Position numbers and translations under genes: made by a program. This document shows positions 18,402-25,700 of a DNA stretch of 41,829 nucleotides, one piece after another. Every line of letters begins with the position of its first letter. Within the stretch, counting starts at the first letter, position 1. The notes below the pieces were generated by a model. It saw only the letters and a program-made list of their open reading frames with translations, was not told the DNA's origin and searched no databases. The DNA comes from an uncultured Fretibacterium sp. (lineage in GTDB: Bacteria; Synergistota; Synergistia; Synergistales; Aminobacteriaceae), in the NCBI GenBank assembly GCA_937915835.1, contig CALGHA010000046.1, positions 1-41,829 of the forward strand, given 5' to 3'.

Positions 18402-19826
18402 TCATTTTTTCCATAACTCGTCGTCAAGAACAGGAGATTTCGCGTTCGGCCTACATTTCTTTACGGCATCAATAATCTTCTCAACCCACCCGCCCCTGAA
18501 CAATTCGCAAGAGCCGGGAGCTTTTCCCATGATGTCGTTTTCGTCAACGCCTAATGCATCAGCGCGACAGCCTCCGTAACATCTCAGGGAATATTTACAC
18601 CTTTTGCAGTCCTCATGAAGCGCAAAATAATCACTCGCCCTCGTGTCAATTAATTTCATGTAGCTTGAACTTGTTATGCATTCTTTCAGGCCTTTTTCGG
18701 TGATTAACGGGTAATTCTCCTGAATTTTCATCCCGGATAAGGCCATACACGGAAGCGTTCGGCTCTCAGGGGAAATATACATTACGTGCCTGGCATGACC
18801 GCATAAGCACATAGCTTCGGGCTCACATACGGGCTTACAAGCAGGGATTTCAAAGTAGTCCGGCATGCTCGGATTAGCCATGAAGAAACCGCCGAGCATA
18901 ATTCCCATCGGCATATTGTCCTCGTAATACTGGGGTATGTAATCAATGTAGAGTTGATTGACTTCTTTAAGGCTTAGTGATTGACCGCAGCCGTTCTCGT
19001 TCCAAGCTCCGACATCAGCGACGGGGTTAGTTTTCACCGAACGAACGCCGAGTGAGCCTAAATGCTTAATGCTGGCTCTAAGAGTATGCTTGTTATGCTG
19101 ATGAAGGCACATCTCCGAACTCGTCGGGAAGCCCATATCCCTGCACAAGGCAAAAGCGCGGTTCACAATCTCTTCTGCTCCCTTAATGCCGCGTAACCAG
19201 TCATGCCAGCCTTCACCGTCGTAGCTCATATCGAATTTCGGGTGAATATTTCTCGAGTCAAGCTCCTTCAATAATTTTTCGTTGACAAGCGCACCATTCG
19301 AGTAAATTTCTTTGATGTAAATATCACGTTCAAGCAAAGCATCAACAATCTCGAGGAAATCACTGCGAATTAAGGGCTCACCGCCGGTTAATGACACGCT
19401 GAAAATTCCGCAGTCGGCCAATTGCTGAATAATGCTCATAATTTTTTCGTGTTCAAGTTCTCCGAGTTTAGCGTCAGGAGCGGACATGTAACAATGCTTG
19501 CACCTGTAATTGCATTTGCCCGTAATCGACCAGTGAGCTTGACGAATATAACGCGAGGAATATTTTTTGTACTTCTGGATTTCCTTTAGACCTTGCCCGG
19601 CTTCACACTCTTCAATCAATCCGACTTTCTCAGCCTGAGCTATAACTTTTCGGGTTTCTTCGGAAATTGCGGGAAGGGACAAATCAACTGAGCCGTCGCA
19701 TAAATTCAGAGCGTACATGACTTGAGCATTCAGGAACTCGGCATATCCATTACTGCGATTTATTAGAGTATAAGGGAGTTTGTCGTAACCGCGAAGAATA
19801 AAATTCTCTTTTAGTCTGTAATACAT
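18402..19826 (-). CDS. Radical SAM/SPASM peptide maturase with PqqD-like N-terminal domain
   Basis: A 474-residue enzyme. Residues 1-80 resemble a PqqD/RRE precursor-binding domain (YTLINRSNGYAEFLNAQ). The SAM 4Fe-4S motif CNYRCKHC is C105/C109/C112, and GGEP follows at the SAM-binding strand. The C-terminal 150 residues carry a Cys-rich SPASM region (CKPVCEPEAMCLCG, LPCMAL, CKRCKYSLRCYGGC and a last Cys), enough for auxiliary Fe-S clusters. SPASM enzymes make thioether, C-C or related cross-links in ribosomal peptides; the Cys-rich precursor 95 bases upstream is the expected substrate. The exact reaction cannot be read from the sequence; sactipeptide- or ranthipeptide-type thioethers are possible. 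Confidence 0.92.
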   Translation of the reverse strand: MYYRLKENFILRGYDKLPYTLINRSNGYAEFLNAQVMYALNLCDGSVDLSLPAISEETRKVIAQAEKVGLIEECEAGQGLKEIQKYKKYSSRYIRQAHWSITGKCNYRCKHCYMSAPDAKLGELEHEKIMSIIQQLADCGIFSVSLTGGEPLIRSDFLEIVDALLERDIYIKEIYSNGALVNEKLLKELDSRNIHPKFDMSYDGEGWHDWLRGIKGAEEIVNRAFALCRDMGFPTSSEMCLHQHNKHTLRASIKHLGSLGVRSVKTNPVADVGAWNENGCGQSLSLKEVNQLYIDYIPQYYEDNMPMGIMLGGFFMANPSMPDYFEIPACKPVCEPEAMCLCGHARHVMYISPESRTLPCMALSGMKIQENYPLITEKGLKECITSSSYMKLIDTRASDYFALHEDCKRCKYSLRCYGGCRADALGVDENDIMGKAPGSCELFRGGWVEKIIDAVKKCRPNAKSPVLDDELWKK

Positions 19827-19868
19827 AGTCTTTTTCTCATTGAGTAAGATAAAGTTGAATAATAAAGA

Positions 19869-19893
19869 GCCGCTCCGAAAAATTCAGAACGGC
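19869..19893 (-). terminator. Stem-loop between precursor and radical SAM gene (attenuator-like)
   Basis: On the minus strand a 10-bp stem (19884-19893 with 19869-19878, three G-T pairs) surrounds a 5-base loop; a T-rich but interrupted tail follows. It starts 28 bases past the precursor stop. Partial termination here would give more precursor mRNA than enzyme mRNA, a common RiPP arrangement (inference). Confidence 0.6.
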
Positions 19894-19920
19894 CCGCAAA
19901 ATTAATAGCGTTTACCGAAA

Positions 19921-20286
19921 TTAAAGTCCTGAACCGGCACCAGTATACGTGCAAGCACAAGCACCGATGCCAATGCCCCCACCAACATATTCACAAGCGC
20001 ATTCAAGCCTCCAGCCTGAGCCTGAGCCTGAGGGTTCGCATGTACACTTAGCGCCGCCAGCTACTGCCTTCATCTCGTTCTCGTCGAGTTCTTCAACTTC
20101 TTCGGCCTTGAAACCTTTAGCCTCAGCGAATTTCTCCGTTAACTCCGCTATAGCTTTCGCCGCTTCTTTCTCAAGTCCCTTTTACTTAATGAATTTTCCG
20201 AGCGCTACTATGGTTGCCTTGTCTAAATCCCTCTGGAGAGCTTCATCCTTTGATAATGCTTCAAGAAACTTTTTACTTACTGCCAT
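19921..20286 (-). pseudogene. Double-glycine RiPP precursor with three CxC motifs, interrupted by an in-frame TAA
   Basis: From an ATG at 20286 preceded by AAGGAGG, 121 codons run to a stop at 19921, with one TAA at codon 35 (20184-20182). Ignoring it, residues 1-78 form a long acidic helical leader in the Nif11/NHLP style that ends in MKAVAGG. The 43-residue core holds exactly six Cys as three CxC pairs (CTC at 81-83, CAC at 96-98, CAC at 110-112), separated by Gly/Ser-rich stretches. The frame stays open and leader-like on both sides of the TAA, so this looks like one nonsense change (one base from GAA, AAA or CAA). The next in-frame ATG lies only just before the cleavage site. It has its own promoter and heads the RiPP operon. 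It could be a dead precursor, a sequence error, or a stop that is read through. Confidence 0.8.
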
Positions 20287-20353
20287 GAGAATTTTTCCTC
20301 CTTCGTATTAACCTGCCAAAATATTTCAATAGGTCTTATTTCGTAACGGGGAC

Positions 20354-20382
20354 ATTATATATAAATCTTTAACAAAATACAA
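20354..20382 (-). promoter_or_regulatory. Sigma-70-type promoter of the RiPP operon
   Basis: On the minus strand TTGTAT (20382-20377) and a perfect TATAAT (20359-20354) are 17 bases apart, about 70 bases upstream of the precursor ATG. This is the strongest promoter match I see in the window. Confidence 0.75.
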
Positions 20383-20480
20383 ACTAGAAAACAACTTCAT
20401 GATTACCAAGATTAGAAAGTTACTCGATGAAATTTTTTATGGTGAAGCTGTAACATGTTTTCTTGATTTATAAAATTTTA

Positions 20481-20508
20481 TTGTAAAATCTATGTAAAAC
20501 TGTATAAT
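20481..20508 (+). promoter_or_regulatory. Sigma-70-type promoter of the HExxH / zinc-finger peptide genes
   Basis: TTGTAA (20481-20486), 16 bases, then TATAAT (20503-20508), about 35 bases before the ATG at 20544. It is divergent from the RiPP operon promoter; about 100 bases lie between the two and could hold an operator for the nearby response regulator. Confidence 0.65.
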
Positions 20509-20543
20509 TTGTAAATTCACATTACATGAAAAAGAGGGGAATA

Positions 20544-21368
20544 ATGAACGCTCAAGAAACGCTTGAACTTGAAGAATATCTCACTAACCGTTTTGTGAGA
20601 CAAGAGAACGTAAGCACTGACGATGAAGAGTTTCTCGATACGTGGCGAGAATGGCTTTCAGATTTTGAGAGTGCCGGCGAAATTCTGAACACGAAAATCT
20701 GCCCGAAACGTCCTGTGAAGTTTGCCAATCCTGAGAAGATTACGATTGAGATTTACCCGTCTCCTGCTGGAAATTTGCCGTTAATAATCTTCGGTGATGC
20801 TTCGGACTTCGAGAACTTCATAGTGAACTTGATTTACAAGGGTGAAAGGCCTGATAATATTTCTCAGATGGGAGCTTCATTCGTTTACGGGAAAAAGCAG
20901 AGATTTCTTACTCTCTCGAAAAAATTTTACAGCAACACTCCGCCGGAAGTTGTCGGACTTTCAGCGGAAGAATGGCGCGAGAAATCTTTAATCCTCAGAA
21001 GAGAGCATGAATGCACGCATTATTACACGAAAAAGTTTTACGGTTCAGCGTCAAATAATTTACACGATGAATTAATTGCTGATTTCATAGGCCTATATGA
21101 AGCGTTTTCATGTTACAATCATGTATATTTTGATTACTTCATGGGGATTGACGGAACTCATGAAGGGAGATTGTCGCTTTACACTTCTGGCTTATCTGAA
21201 AGCGTCAAAAATGAGATTGCAGAAATAGCCCGGAAATGTTCAGTAAGTCTTGAAAACTGGACGAAGAGCAAAGAATTTTTGAGCATGAGCAAGTCAGAAA
21301 GAATAAATCATTTATGCGAGGTTGATATTATGCATATTTCACTTATGGGGGGGGTAATTTGTGAGTGA
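20544..21368 (+). CDS. Unrecognised HExxH protein, putative zinc metallopeptidase
   Basis: A 274-residue soluble protein whose family I do not recognise. It has HECTH at residues 155-159 (an HExxH zinc motif inside a helix, LILRREHECTHYYTKKFYG) followed by HDELIADFIGLYEA at about 174-187, whose Glu or Asp could be the third zinc ligand. No signal peptide or membrane helix was seen, so it should be cytoplasmic. The ATG at 20544 follows GAGGGG; an ATG 18 bases upstream lacks a binding site. Its last 8 bases overlap the start of the double-glycine peptide gene, so the two are coupled. It may act on that peptide or a related precursor (inference); catalytic activity is unproven. Confidence 0.8.
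   Translation: MNAQETLELEEYLTNRFVRQENVSTDDEEFLDTWREWLSDFESAGEILNTKICPKRPVKFANPEKITIEIYPSPAGNLPLIIFGDASDFENFIVNLIYKGERPDNISQMGASFVYGKKQRFLTLSKKFYSNTPPEVVGLSAEEWREKSLILRREHECTHYYTKKFYGSASNNLHDELIADFIGLYEAFSCYNHVYFDYFMGIDGTHEGRLSLYTSGLSESVKNEIAEIARKCSVSLENWTKSKEFLSMSKSERINHLCEVDIMHISLMGGVICE
21347..21354 (+). promoter_or_regulatory. G8 homopolymer forming the ribosome-binding site of the zinc-finger peptide
   Basis: Eight consecutive G lie six bases before the GTG start and inside the last codons of the HExxH gene. They serve as a G-rich Shine-Dalgarno substitute. Slippage here would change both the spacing of this site and the last few codons of the upstream gene. Confidence 0.5.
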
Positions 21369-21567
21369 AAGAGGACGTAAAAAGAGCACCGATAAACTTC
21401 AAGACGCTGAAGAGTTAGAGCCATTATCGGAAGATTTTCTTGAGAGCGTTGCGGGCGGATTGCCCTATATGGGTGCCAAGTGTCCGGTTGAGGGCTGCGG
21501 GTTTGAGTGCAGTACATTAGGCGAGCTGAACATGCACGTGAGAACAGTTCATCCGGAGAGATATTAA
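21361..21567 (+). CDS. Double-glycine leader peptide with a C2H2 zinc-finger-like core
   Basis: A 68-residue peptide. Residues 1-33 are a charged leader ending LSEDFLESVAGG, the double-glycine end recognised by C39 exporters. Residues 34-68 are the core, which fits C-x4-C-x12-H-x4-H exactly (C41, C46, H59, H64), with the conserved Leu (L56) three residues before the first His; C50 is an extra Cys. The usual core Phe position is Cys50, so the fold is not certain. The GTG start at 21361 overlaps the HExxH gene by 8 bases, and TAA at 21355 in the same frame rules out a longer protein. The C39 transporter 4 kb away is the likely exporter. It may be a secreted metal-binding peptide or a RiPP whose Cys are modified. 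Confidence 0.8.
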   Translation: MSERGRKKSTDKLQDAEELEPLSEDFLESVAGGLPYMGAKCPVEGCGFECSTLGELNMHVRTVHPERY

Positions 21568-21579
21568 GGTTCACAAAAG

Positions 21580-21617
21580 AAATTTCCTCAGATGTAAAAG
21601 TCTGGGGAATTTTTTTA
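21580..21617 (+). terminator. Rho-independent terminator after the zinc-finger peptide
   Basis: A 9-bp stem extended by three more pairs past one mismatch (21580-21592 with 21601-21613) has an 8-base loop and a T-run to 21616. It separates the peptide gene from lepA. Confidence 0.8.
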
Positions 21618-21655
21618 TGCGTGATATTATTCTGTGTGAGGTGAAGGAACGAAGA

Positions 21656-23458
21656 ATGAATAATATTCGCAACTTTTGCATAATTGCTCACATAGATCAT
21701 GGGAAATCGACGCTTGCAGACAGATTACTTGAAGCGACCGGGACAATCTCAAAGCGTGACATGAAGGCCCAAATTTTAGACAGCCTTGCGCTTGAACGTG
21801 AGCGAGGAATTACGATAAAACTTGTTCCGGTCCGAATGGATTATAAAGCTAATGACGGGAAAAATTACATTCTTAATCTTATAGACACTCCGGGCCATGT
21901 AGATTTTGCTTATGAAGTATCGCGTTCACTAGCAGCATGTGAAGGAGCTTTGTTAGTCGTAGACGCGTCGCAAGGGGTTGAGGCTCAGACTGTCGCGAAT
22001 GCTTATCAGGCGATTGAACAGGAACTCGAAATTTTGCCGGTTATCAACAAAATTGATTTGCCATCAGCCAGACCGGATAATGCCAAGCAAGAAATTTCTG
22101 AAGTTGTCGGGCTTGACGCTAGCGATGCATTATTGACGAGTGCGAAGACAGGTGAGGGAGTTCATGAAATTCTTGAAGCTGTCGTGAAAAATATTCCTGC
22201 TCCGGCTGGTGATGTTAATGCTCCGTTGCAGGCGTTAATTTTCGACTCAGTTTATGACAATTATCGCGGTGTAATCTGCTATGTTCGAGTTATGAACGGG
22301 ACGATTAGGACGGGGCAAAATATTTTGTTTATGGCTAACGGTATAACTTATCCGGTTAATGAGGTTGGAGTGTTTAAGCCAGGATTTACGCCGGTTGAGA
22401 AATTATCAGCGGGCGAGGTCGGGTATATTACTGCGAGCATAAAGACATTGGCCGAAGCACAAGTTGGCGACACGATAACGGACGCGAATAACCCTGCGAG
22501 TTCAGCATTACCGGGCTATAAGAAAGTGAAGAGTGTAGTATTTTGCGGATTTTACCCGATTGAGCGCGACAATTACCCGCAATTACGCGACGCTCTTGAG
22601 AAATTATGCTTGAATGACAGCGCCGTAACGTATGAGCCTGAGAGTTCGGAGGCTTTAGGTTTCGGGTTCAGATGTGGATTTCTGGGATTGCTTCATATGG
22701 ATGTTGTGCGTGAGAGATTGCGCGGGGAATACGGAGTTGAACTTGTTGCGACAGCACCGAACGTAATTTACGAAGTTGTGAAGTCGTCAGGTGAAATTAT
22801 TGAAGCACACAGGCCTTCGGATTTTCCGGATGCTAGCGAGATTGCGGAGATTAGAGAGCCGTTCATAAAACTTTCAGTGTTTATGCCCTCTGAATTTACG
22901 GGCCGAGTTATGCAGTTAGTTCAAGACAAGCGGGGAACGTATAAATCGATGGATTATATTACGCCTGAACGTGTGAGACTTGTTTACGAAATGCCGTTAT
23001 CAGAATTTATTGTTGACTTTCACGACAAGTTAAAATCGCAGACGAGGGGTTATGCTTCGTTGGATTACGAGTTAATCGGGTTGAAGGCTAGTGAACTCGT
23101 CAAGGTAGATATTCTTGTGAATGGTGAAGCTGCTGATGCGTTTTCGTTTATTTGTCATAAGGACGCGGCTTATAATCGAGGTCATGCGGTAGTTACGAAG
23201 CTCAAAGAGTTAATCCCGTCGCAATTGTTCGAGATACCAATTCAGGCCTCAATCGGTCGGCGAGTAATTGTGCGTGTGAATGTTAAGGCATTGCGAAAGG
23301 ACGTGTTAGCGAAGTGCTACGGAGGAGACATTACGAGGAAGCGAAAATTGCTCGAGAAACAGAAAGAGGGCAAGAAACGAATGAAGCAAATCGGAAAAGT
23401 TGCAATTCCTCAAGAAGCATTTTTAGCGTTTATGCAGGTTGACGGTGAAAGCAAGTAG
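21656..23458 (+). CDS. lepA: Elongation factor 4 (LepA) GTPase
   Basis: A 600-residue translational GTPase that acts on stalled or mispositioned ribosomes in the cytoplasm. G1 is HIDHGKST, G3 DTPGH, G4 NKID. The effector region ERERGITIK, domains II and III, the EF-G-like domain V, and the LepA-specific tail (CYGGDITRKRKLLEKQKEGKKRMK) are all present. Length is normal. I chose the ATG at 21656 with AAGGA nearby; a start 39 bases earlier would fall in the terminator tail and add non-conserved residues. The stop overlaps the start of hemW by 14 bases. Confidence 0.97.
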   Translation: MNNIRNFCIIAHIDHGKSTLADRLLEATGTISKRDMKAQILDSLALERERGITIKLVPVRMDYKANDGKNYILNLIDTPGHVDFAYEVSRSLAACEGALLVVDASQGVEAQTVANAYQAIEQELEILPVINKIDLPSARPDNAKQEISEVVGLDASDALLTSAKTGEGVHEILEAVVKNIPAPAGDVNAPLQALIFDSVYDNYRGVICYVRVMNGTIRTGQNILFMANGITYPVNEVGVFKPGFTPVEKLSAGEVGYITASIKTLAEAQVGDTITDANNPASSALPGYKKVKSVVFCGFYPIERDNYPQLRDALEKLCLNDSAVTYEPESSEALGFGFRCGFLGLLHMDVVRERLRGEYGVELVATAPNVIYEVVKSSGEIIEAHRPSDFPDASEIAEIREPFIKLSVFMPSEFTGRVMQLVQDKRGTYKSMDYITPERVRLVYEMPLSEFIVDFHDKLKSQTRGYASLDYELIGLKASELVKVDILVNGEAADAFSFICHKDAAYNRGHAVVTKLKELIPSQLFEIPIQASIGRRVIVRVNVKALRKDVLAKCYGGDITRKRKLLEKQKEGKKRMKQIGKVAIPQEAFLAFMQVDGESK

Positions 23459-24533
23459 CTTGTACGTTCATGTGCCGTTTTGCGAAAATAAATGCGGTTA
23501 CTGTTCGTTTTACAGTGAGGCTGGGAGATTTAGCGATGTTGAAGTGTGGCTTGAAGCACTTGACGTTGAGGCCAGAAAATATTTTGACGATGACAAGATA
23601 AAATTGCGGACGCTTTACGTTGGGGGCGGAACTCCTTCAATTTTGACGCTCTCACAGTGGCAAAAGTTAATGCGCATAATCGCGGAATACTTTGACATCT
23701 CGACATTAACCGAAGCGACGAGTGAAGCCAATCCGAACTCAATAACTCCTGAGCATGTGAGATTTCTGCGAGAGAATAATTTTACCCGTCTCAGCTTAGG
23801 AGTTCAGAGCCTGAATGATAATGAGCTAGCAATTTTGGGTCGGCTTCATAATTCCCGAAAAGCATTAAGCGCAATGGAACTTGTGAGAAAATCCGGCTTA
23901 AACCTGAGCTGTGATTTAATCTTCGGCATTCCCGGACAAAATTTACGTTCATGGGATTATTCGCTGAAGAGAGTGATGAACTTTGCTAGTCATATTTCGT
24001 GCTATCAACTTACGCTTGAGCCTGATACGCCACTCGCGAAAAAATACGGCAATGATGAGCTGAATTATTCTGGCTATAAGTTTTACCGTTATGCGCAATA
24101 TATTTTACCCAAGCGAAATTTTTTGCAATACGAGATTTCGAATTTTTCGCCATCGGGCTTTGAGTGTCAGCATAATTTAGCGTACTGGCATCAGGACAAC
24201 GTTATAGCTCTTGGGCCTTCAGCTGTGAGTTACGTTGACGGCGTGAGATATGCTAATCCAGCGACGCTCGACGAATATATTAACGCTGCAAAAAATAATT
24301 TTCCTGATGAGTGCCGAACTTACGAGAGATTATCGGCCCATGACAGGAATATTGAGCTAATAATACTTTCACTCCGTACGAAATGGGGAGTTTCGCGCGA
24401 AATCATAACGCCCGAAGTTGACGCGAAAATTTCAGCAATGCCGGAAGATTTATTCATCAAGACGGACGATAGAATTTCATTGAGTAAACGCGGGATGAGA
24501 TTAGGTAATGCAATCTGGAGCGAAATGATATAA
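23445..24533 (+). CDS. hemW: Radical SAM heme chaperone HemW
   Basis: A 362-residue radical SAM protein (older name: oxygen-independent coproporphyrinogen III oxidase-like). The cluster motif is CENKCGYCSF (CxxxCxxC), followed by GGGTPS. HNLAYWHQDN is the HemW signature (HNxxYW) that separates it from HemN. Known role: binds heme and delivers it to membrane respiratory proteins. lepA-hemW adjacency is common in bacteria. I prefer the GTG at 23445 (AGG six bases upstream); a TTG at 23439 is also possible. Either overlaps lepA, so translation is probably coupled. Confidence 0.94.
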   Translation: MKASSLYVHVPFCENKCGYCSFYSEAGRFSDVEVWLEALDVEARKYFDDDKIKLRTLYVGGGTPSILTLSQWQKLMRIIAEYFDISTLTEATSEANPNSITPEHVRFLRENNFTRLSLGVQSLNDNELAILGRLHNSRKALSAMELVRKSGLNLSCDLIFGIPGQNLRSWDYSLKRVMNFASHISCYQLTLEPDTPLAKKYGNDELNYSGYKFYRYAQYILPKRNFLQYEISNFSPSGFECQHNLAYWHQDNVIALGPSAVSYVDGVRYANPATLDEYINAAKNNFPDECRTYERLSAHDRNIELIILSLRTKWGVSREIITPEVDAKISAMPEDLFIKTDDRISLSKRGMRLGNAIWSEMI

Positions 24534-24541
24534 AATATTAA

Positions 24542-24637
24542 TGTCCGGCTCAATGCGGCGTGAACCTGTGAACTGTGTCAGGTCGGGAACGAAGCAGCAC
24601 TAAACGGGATTTCACGGGTGCCATTGAATACCGGGCA
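24542..24637 (+). ncRNA. ffs: Small signal recognition particle RNA (4.5S RNA)
   Basis: The apical loop motif GTCAGGTCGGGAACGAAGCA closely matches the bacterial SRP RNA hallmark (GGTC...GGAA...GAAGCAGC) to which Ffh binds. The flanks pair as a long hairpin: CCGG near 24545 with CCGG near 24631, TCAATG with CATTGA, and GTGAACC with GGGTGCC-type partners. The size of about 96 bases indicates the short type without an Alu domain. The ends are estimated from pairing. It starts about 8 bases after the hemW stop; a TATAAA just upstream may be its -10 box. Its 3' end overlaps, antisense, the last bases of the glycosyltransferase gene. Confidence 0.93.
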
Positions 24638-25697
24638 ATTTTATTATTTCGTCAAAACTTTTCACGGTTTTTTTCTCTGAAAATTCCTCGCCTAATTTTT
24701 GAGAGATTACGCGCAAATTTTCCCTAAAACTTTTGCTTTCGTATTCGTCATAAATTCTGAATAAGTCCGGGAGTAAGTCATCAAAATTATATTTCCCGTA
24801 ACGTTCCGAAAAATAGCTATTTACGGCCTCAATGAGATTTTCAGGTTTAACATGTCCGAAATATCCTGAGCACATCGCGATAACCGGCCTTAAGGAATAA
24901 GCACCTTCCATAGCTGATGTAGCGGAGGCAAAAATTACGTTAGCTTGCTGAATAAATTTGCTGGGGTTTATCTGAGAGCCGATTATATTTACGCATTTCC
25001 GGCCAATTTTCCGGTTTAATGTTCGTGCAAAAAGTTTTAGTTTATACAATCTCCAGCCACCGCCACCCAAAATATTAATCGTGAAGTCTGGAATTTTCGC
25101 GTTAATTTTCTCGATATTGTCGAGCATGTGAAAAATTCCCGGAGTTTTGTAACGGCTCAATCTTCCGAAGCATAATATGTTGAAGTTTTTCTTGCTGGGA
25201 AGTTCCGAAGGCGTAAAGAAAATATCGAGGGGTCTTGTCATCTTGATAATTGGCACGTTAACATTGAGTTCATGAAGCTGGCGTAAAATATCCGGTTCAA
25301 ACGCAGTGAAAACGTTGCTGAATTTCTCAAGCGAGGCTAAATCCCTTCCCGGCCTGTCAGTTTTCTCAACCGGGTCAAGAAAGTATGTGATTACCGGAGC
25401 ATTCGTGAGCTTCTTAATTCTCGTAGCAAGCGGAAAAGAACGGCGAGGGTCAGTCATAATAACGTCCGGACGAAAGAGTTTAGCGCGAACGTCAAAATAG
25501 AAATTCCCGACACTGAACGACGGACAAGTTATTACGCGAAAGCCTTCGTGTTTATAGCGGGATTGAAAGCCTTTGCCTGCCCAGCGTCCGAGAACAGCAA
25601 TATCATGGCCCGAACGTTTGAGAGCAGAGCCGACGTTGAGAATGTAGCTAGTTACGCCGTCGATAGTGAGAGCATCCGAACAGAATAAAATTCTCAT
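24612..25697 (-). CDS. GT4-like (GT-B fold) glycosyltransferase
   Basis: A 361-residue glycosyltransferase. The N-terminal Rossmann half starts MRILFCSDALTIDGVTSY with the glycine-containing acceptor loop. The C-terminal half has FNILCFGRLSRYKTPG, ILGGGGW and a donor-binding region around TSAMEGAYSLRPVIA, where the EGAYSLRP stretch occupies the place of the GT4 E-x7-E motif. It should transfer a sugar from a nucleotide-sugar donor in cell-surface glycan or lipopolysaccharide synthesis; donor and acceptor cannot be read. It is the last of three glycosyltransferase genes, 3 bases after the GT10-like gene. Its stop and last codons lie inside the SRP RNA gene on the other strand. Confidence 0.85.
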   Translation of the reverse strand: MRILFCSDALTIDGVTSYILNVGSALKRSGHDIAVLGRWAGKGFQSRYKHEGFRVITCPSFSVGNFYFDVRAKLFRPDVIMTDPRRSFPLATRIKKLTNAPVITYFLDPVEKTDRPGRDLASLEKFSNVFTAFEPDILRQLHELNVNVPIIKMTRPLDIFFTPSELPSKKNFNILCFGRLSRYKTPGIFHMLDNIEKINAKIPDFTINILGGGGWRLYKLKLFARTLNRKIGRKCVNIIGSQINPSKFIQQANVIFASATSAMEGAYSLRPVIAMCSGYFGHVKPENLIEAVNSYFSERYGKYNFDDLLPDLFRIYDEYESKSFRENLRVISQKLGEEFSEKKTVKSFDEIIKLPGIQWHP

Positions 25698-25700
25698 GAT

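Noticed and set aside
20182..20184. Recoding of the in-frame stop as selenocysteine or pyrrolysine
   Set aside because: The codon is TAA; selenocysteine uses TGA and pyrrolysine uses TAG, and no recoding element was seen.
19949..20311. A plus-strand open frame rich in Pro, Gln and Ser opposite the RiPP precursor
   Set aside because: It is the antisense shadow of the leader and Gly/Ser-rich core of the minus-strand precursor, which has the promoter, ribosome-binding site and family features.
21341..21567. Frameshift at the G8 tract fusing the HExxH protein to the zinc-finger-like peptide
   Set aside because: The shifted frame meets a TAA at 21355, before the peptide start, so no fusion protein can form.
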